A stretch of 64,000 nt of DNA. Source: an uncultured bacterium (GTDB taxonomy: Bacteria; Planctomycetota; Phycisphaerae; Phycisphaerales; SM1A02). Positions 59,774 to 64,000 of this stretch are shown here, in pieces. The stretch spans positions 62,001-126,000 of the forward strand of contig CAIXJC010000078.1 in NCBI GenBank assembly GCA_903919715.1, given 5' to 3'. A model generated the notes under the pieces. It had not been told where the DNA came from and ran no database searches. It worked only from the letters and a program-made list of their open reading frames with translations. The position numbers and the translations under genes were made by a program. Every line of letters begins with the position of its first letter. The stretch's first letter is position 1.

Positions 59774-60896
59774 ATGTATTTCGAAACGCATCAGCCAGTT
59801 CTGGACGATCTTCAGGCGCGGATTTTAGCCATCCGCGACTCTCTTTAACTACCCAGACAAGGTTTCACAACGTGCTCGACTCGAAGCGCTCATGGGAGAG
59901 GGCGACTTCTGGAACGATCAGAAGCGGGCGCAGAAGGCGATCTCCGATCTGAAGGTCATTCGAGCGATGCTCGATCCACTCGAAGAACTTGTGAAGGGTC
60001 ACGAGGATGCAACCGTCGGCCTCGAACTTGCCAAAGAAGCAAATGATCGCGAGTTGATGATTGAGGTCGACTCAACGCTGCATTCGCTGATGGAGAAAAT
60101 GCAGCGCGTGGAGTTGCAGAGTCTCTTGTCTGAACGCCACGATCACCGACACTGCTTCTTCTCGATCCAGGCCGGCGTCGGAGGAACTGAGGCGAACGAT
60201 TGGGCGCAGATGCTCGAACGCATGTACCTGTATTACTGGGAATCGATGGGCTTTAAGGTCGAAGAAATGAGCCGAACCCATGGAACAGAAACAGGAATTG
60301 CTGAAGTCTCCTATGCAATTCGCGGACCATTTGCATATGGCTATTCATCATGCGAGGCAGGATCCCATCGACTTGCGCGTGTGTCGCCGTTCAATGCGGA
60401 AGGCAAGCGGCAGACATCGTTCGCGACCGTCGACGTCACTCCAGAATTTGACGAATCAGAAATCGAAATCCCTGATCGCGACCTAGAAATTGTCGCATTT
60501 GTTCGGGCGAGTGGACCAGGCGGACAGAATGTCAATAAAGTCGCCTCTGCGATTCGGGTCGTTCATATTCCAACTGGAATTCAAGTCGTTGCCAACACTT
60601 TTCGAGATCAATCGCAGAATCGAAAGCAGGCGCTTGCGGTATTGATGTCAAAACTCGAGCAGATCGCCCAAGAAAAACGGGACGCAGAGATTTCAGAAGC
60701 CAAGGGTGGGAAGGTCGAACGAGGATGGGGAACGCAGATCCGTTCTTATGTTTTTTATGACAACCGAGTGAAAGATCATCGAACGAACTACGAAGAGCCG
60801 AATCCGCAGAACGTACTCAATGGTCATTTGAACGCCTTCGTTGATGCGGAATTGAAGCGACGTCGTCGGGAACGTGATGGCGTGCAGGTTGACTAG
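59774..60896 (+). CDS. prfB: Peptide chain release factor 2, programmed +1 frameshift
   Basis: Terminates at UGA and UAA. Zero-frame codons 1-24 (MYFETHQPVLDDLQARILAI, then RDSL) end at TAA 59846-59848; moving +1 at CTT continues N-Y-P-D-K and runs to the stop at 60896, total 373 residues (E. coli 365). Seen: RF2 signature SPF in RLARVSPFNAEGKRQTSF and the catalytic GGQ in SGPGGQNVNKVASAIRV. The in-frame stop at the shift site is UAA, not the usual UGA, and no AGGGGG-like stimulator is visible upstream. The shorter frame starting at 59892 is not a real start. Confidence 0.95.
59843..59849 (+). promoter_or_regulatory. prfB frameshift site CTT TAA C
   Basis: Slippery Leu codon CTT, in-frame TAA at codon 25 (26 in E. 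coli), and C as the base after the stop. The first 24 codons continue correctly only after a +1 shift (L to N-Y-P-D). RF abundance would set the balance between termination and shift. Confidence 0.93.
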
Positions 60897-60899
60897 ACC

Positions 60900-62927
60900 A
60901 TGCCGATGAACCACCAACGAGCCCGAGTTCAATTCATCGATTTCGGCCGAGCCGTTTGCGATTCGGATGAAGCGTTTCGGCGCGAGTGGCTCGTCACCAA
61001 CGGCATCGGCGGATATGCATCGGGAACGATCGGCGGAGTGCGGACGAGGAAATACCATGCGATGCTCGTTGCGGCAACGAACCCGCCTGCGGTTCGAACC
61101 TTGCTGCTCGGAGAGACGGCGCCGACGGCCACCTACCGTGGCGTGCGCTATCCCCTCTGTGCAAATCAATGGAAAGATGGAACGATCTCTCCGCAGGGAC
61201 ACATTCGACTGCAACGTTTTCATCTCGAACGACAAATTCCAGTCTGGAGATGGTCTTTTTCCGATGCGCTACTGGAACGCAGAATCTTCATGATTCACGG
61301 AGAAAACACTCTCTGTCAACACTGGACCCTCGTGCAGGCATCCAGCCCAATCCAACTGCAACTCGAAGTATTGGTCGACAACCGAAGCCATCATCAACTC
61401 GGACGCCTTGATGCAGAGAAGCCTCTGCTCGAGCGAGCGTCACGCGGCGTGCGAATCAGTTGGCCAAGCGCGAAGGCGGGCGAAGGATCAGAACTCTTCG
61501 TGCAGTGCGATAAGTCGGTGCCAACCCCCACAGGAACATGGTGGAATGATTTTCTCCTTACTGAAGAACGTGCACGCGGCTACGACGCGATCGATTGCCT
61601 TTGGAATGCAGCAACATTCGAAGTCGTACTCGAACCGAGCACATCGACCGTCTTCACTGCATCAACCAAACCACAAGACACTCGTCCAGTCGATGAAGCG
61701 CTGCTGGCAGAGCGAGCTCGGATGGAATCGCTTCTCTTCACTGGGCAAGTTGGCGTTGACACGCCTGGCCTCGAACAGTTGGTGCTCGCCGCAGATCAAT
61801 TCATTGTTCGGCGTAAGCGCAAAGGCCCACAGGGCGCCGACGGGATCTCGATCATCGCCGGATATCCATGGTTCGCCGACTGGAGTCGCGATGCGATGAT
61901 TTCAATTTCGGGGCTGCTGCTCGCAACGCACCGAGTCGCAGAAGCGCAGACCTTGCTCTTGACATATGCGGACTACCTCGATGGCGGAATGCTGCCCAAT
62001 CGTTTTCCAGATCACGATGGCGAGCCACTTGAATACAACAGCGTTGATGCCCCACTCTTAATGATCATCGCAGCGGGAAAAGTGTTCGCTGCGGGGAAAG
62101 ATGCCGCATGGCTCTTGGAGATGTGGCCAAGATTGCAATCGATTATCGCGGCCTATACCAGTGGAACTCGCCACGGAATTAGCGTGGACCCAGCGGATGG
62201 TCTCGTGCGTGCAGGTGAGGCGGGCATCCAACTGACATGGATGGACGCGAAGGTCGGCGATCGAGTCATCACTCCGCGCCAAGGCAAGCCGATTGAAATC
62301 AATGCATTCTGGTACCAAGCTCTCACAACGATGAAGGTGCTCGGCACTGCTCTCAAGCAATCAACCGCTTCGTACGAACAGGCTGCTGCACGCGTCCAAA
62401 ACTCCTTTGGAAAATTCTGGAACCACGATCGATCGTGTTGCCTCGATGTGATCGACGGACCAAACGGATCCGAAAATTCGCTGAGGCCAAACCAACTGTT
62501 TGCATCAGCCGTGAACGACGGACTCTTGCCACTGGGACAGCGCAAAGCGATCATCGATCTTTGTATGACTCGGCTTTGGACCCCACAAGGACTTCGAACT
62601 CTCGATCCGCAAGATCCAGCCTATCGCGGCAACTACGGCGGCGACCAAGCATCGCGGGACGGCGCGTACCACCAAGGGACGGTCTGGCCGTGGCTCTTCA
62701 TGCCGATGGTGCAGACCCACTTTGGGGTCTATAAAGATGCGCAGGCGATCGGAGATTTCCTCTTCCCATTCGTAAACCACTTGCGCGAGGCGGGGCTTGC
62801 ATCGGTCAGCGAGATCTTTAGTGGCGATGCCCCCCACCAACCCAATGGATGCCCAGCGCAAGCATGGAGTGTTGCAGCACTGCTTGAATTGATGCAGTGG
62901 CTCAAAGCAAGCATCCAAACGTCTTGA
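60900..62927 (+). CDS. Glycogen debranching enzyme, GH133 amylo-alpha-1,6-glucosidase type
   Basis: 675 residues. N-terminal GDE_N domain (FRREWLVTNGIGGYASGTIG, RTRKYHAMLVAATNPPAVR), linker, then an (alpha/alpha)6 barrel with AGYPWFADWSRDAMISISGL, GGMLPNRFPDHDGEPLEYNS, and GNYGGDQASRDGAYHQGTVW. Acts on alpha-1,6 branches of glycogen or related glucans. Three bases after prfB (TAG at 60894-60896), followed by a glucosidase gene 32 bases on. Confidence 0.94.
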   Translation: MPMNHQRARVQFIDFGRAVCDSDEAFRREWLVTNGIGGYASGTIGGVRTRKYHAMLVAATNPPAVRTLLLGETAPTATYRGVRYPLCANQWKDGTISPQGHIRLQRFHLERQIPVWRWSFSDALLERRIFMIHGENTLCQHWTLVQASSPIQLQLEVLVDNRSHHQLGRLDAEKPLLERASRGVRISWPSAKAGEGSELFVQCDKSVPTPTGTWWNDFLLTEERARGYDAIDCLWNAATFEVVLEPSTSTVFTASTKPQDTRPVDEALLAERARMESLLFTGQVGVDTPGLEQLVLAADQFIVRRKRKGPQGADGISIIAGYPWFADWSRDAMISISGLLLATHRVAEAQTLLLTYADYLDGGMLPNRFPDHDGEPLEYNSVDAPLLMIIAAGKVFAAGKDAAWLLEMWPRLQSIIAAYTSGTRHGISVDPADGLVRAGEAGIQLTWMDAKVGDRVITPRQGKPIEINAFWYQALTTMKVLGTALKQSTASYEQAAARVQNSFGKFWNHDRSCCLDVIDGPNGSENSLRPNQLFASAVNDGLLPLGQRKAIIDLCMTRLWTPQGLRTLDPQDPAYRGNYGGDQASRDGAYHQGTVWPWLFMPMVQTHFGVYKDAQAIGDFLFPFVNHLREAGLASVSEIFSGDAPHQPNGCPAQAWSVAALLELMQWLKASIQTS

Positions 62928-62959
62928 GATAATTGGCAGGACCATTCAGGAACAAAATC

Positions 62960-64000
62960 ATGAGTAAGAATCCTCAAGCAACCAACATCTCCCCCAACGC
63001 CGAGCAGGCTCGTATCGACGATCTTCATGCTGGGCGAACGCCGTGGCGATGCTTCGGACCATTTTTATCCGATCGACAATGGGGCACTGTGCGCGAGGAT
63101 TATTCCAAAGATGGCTCTGCGTGGACGTATTTCCCGCACGATCAAGCGCGCAGTCGAGCCTATCGCTGGGGCGAAGATGGGATAGCTGGATTCTGTGATC
63201 AAGAGCAATTGCTTTGCCTTTCTTTGGCGCTCTGGAATGGGAACGATCCAATTCTCAAAGAGCGTTATTTCGGACTGACGAATGAGCAAGGCAATCACGG
63301 CGAAGACGTCAAGGAGAACTATTGGTTTCTCGATGCGGTTCCAAGTGGAGCGTGGCAGAGGATGCTTTATAAATATCCGCAGCGCGCGTATCCATACGAC
63401 GAACTTGTGCGCGTGAATGAAAGCCGAAGCAAGCTCGAACGCGAATTTGAATTGATCGATACGGGAATCTTTGATGATGACCGATACTTCGATGTCTTCG
63501 TCGAATATGCGAAAGCTGACACGTCAGACATCCTGATGCGCATTGAGGTTTTCAATCGCGGACCAGATGCCGCAACGATCCACATCCTGCCGACGGCGCT
63601 CTTTCGCAATACGTGGACATGGACGAACAGTGCGGATCGCCCGTTGATATCTGCGGCCAAGTCCGCGTCGAATTCGCAGGTCGATCTGACCCATCCCAAG
63701 TTGCCGCCAATGAAGATGCAGTTTGATGGCGCACCAGAACTTCTCTTTTGTGAGAACGAAACCAACGTTGTGCGACTCGATGGGTCGCCACGAGACGGGC
63801 GATTCTTCAAGGATGGAATCAATGACTATGTTGTGGACAGCGCAAAAGACGCTGCAAATCCAGCGAAAACTGGCACAAAGATGTCGGCGCATTACGCAAT
63901 CGAGATTCCCGCGGGGCAATCAACAGTCGTTCGCATTCGACTCAGTCCAGCGGCGGCGAAGGTTGGACTTTCTGACTTCGACGCAATCATTGCGACGCGA
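62960..64000 (+). CDS. GH63-like glucosidase (partial, C-terminus outside window)
   Basis: 347 residues visible, running off the window. CAGGA precedes the ATG at 62960. Seen: RTPWRCFGPFLSDRQWGTVR, EDYSKDGSAWTYFPHDQARS, RAYRWGEDGIAGFCDQEQLL, ENYWFLDAVPSGAWQRMLYK and YPQRAYPYDELVRVN, the N-terminal half of bacterial MGH1-like/GH63 glucosidases (~880 residues). Probably hydrolyses alpha-glucosides, working with the debranching enzyme just upstream. Confidence 0.88.
   Translation, partial: MSKNPQATNISPNAEQARIDDLHAGRTPWRCFGPFLSDRQWGTVREDYSKDGSAWTYFPHDQARSRAYRWGEDGIAGFCDQEQLLCLSLALWNGNDPILKERYFGLTNEQGNHGEDVKENYWFLDAVPSGAWQRMLYKYPQRAYPYDELVRVNESRSKLEREFELIDTGIFDDDRYFDVFVEYAKADTSDILMRIEVFNRGPDAATIHILPTALFRNTWTWTNSADRPLISAAKSASNSQVDLTHPKLPPMKMQFDGAPELLFCENETNVVRLDGSPRDGRFFKDGINDYVVDSAKDAANPAKTGTKMSAHYAIEIPAGQSTVVRIRLSPAAAKVGLSDFDAIIATR

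Noticed and set aside
59892-60896. prfB as a shorter gene starting at ATG 59892
   Set aside because: It lacks the first ~40 residues, which are encoded upstream in the zero and +1 frames joined by the shift site.

Overview
The window is a compact, gene-dense bacterial chromosome segment, with GC in the mid-fifties by eye and genes often overlapping by ATGA. The gene content suggests a planctomycete-like Gram-negative bacterium, possibly Phycisphaerae-like. The pointers are a Sigma70_ECF-type sigma factor with a planctomycete-style sequence, ExbB/ExbD paired with a vWA protein, a beta-helix plus PA14 secreted protein, a GlmU without its acetyltransferase domain, and an incomplete alpha/spc ribosomal operon. 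This placement is an inference; there is no rRNA here to confirm it.

Left part (1-6.8 kb): a 5'-partial-by-window aat gene on the minus strand, a 390-base non-coding stretch rich in hairpins, tRNA-Gln(TTG), then a plus-strand run glmU(N-domain)-prs-rplY-pth-rpsF-ssb and a PLP trans-sulfuration enzyme. From 15.9 down to 6.9 kb runs a seven-gene minus-strand operon in which every neighbour overlaps: a vWA/TonB-like membrane protein, an exported protein, ExbB/TolQ, two ExbD/TolR, a large exported helical-repeat protein and a membrane protein with a degenerate J-domain. It looks like one envelope machine built around a proton-driven motor.

Middle (15.9-32.5 kb): pyrH-frr, an exported beta-helix/PA14 protein, nrdR-thrS-infC (infC apparently starting on AUC and not followed by rpmI-rplT), then a nearly complete arginine pathway: argR-argC-argB-argF and argG-argH(A)-argJ. 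argH is fused to an N-acetyltransferase domain. Tandem ARG-box-like operators overlap the argR promoter, whose transcript would be practically leaderless. An ECF sigma factor gene and a small partner gene follow on the minus strand, next to pheS, which is flanked by three 11-12 bp tandem repeat arrays.

The S10-spc-alpha ribosomal cluster fills 34.2-49.96 kb on the minus strand (rpsJ to rplQ with secY, map, infA, rpoA). It lacks rpsD, rpmD and adk, carries S14 and L36 forms that have lost zinc ligands, and has several proteins with low-complexity tails. A promoter and a hairpin that would cover the rpsJ Shine-Dalgarno sit in the short divergent spacer upstream.

Right part (50-64 kb): an exported protein, a possible lipoprotein, a family 2 glycosyltransferase and a remote BshC-like protein in one plus-strand run; then minus-strand lysS-transglutaminase-nnrD and a YhaM-type exoribonuclease; then prfB with a programmed +1 frameshift that uses UAA instead of the usual UGA; and finally two glycogen/oligosaccharide enzymes (GH133 debranching enzyme and a GH63-like glucosidase cut by the window end).
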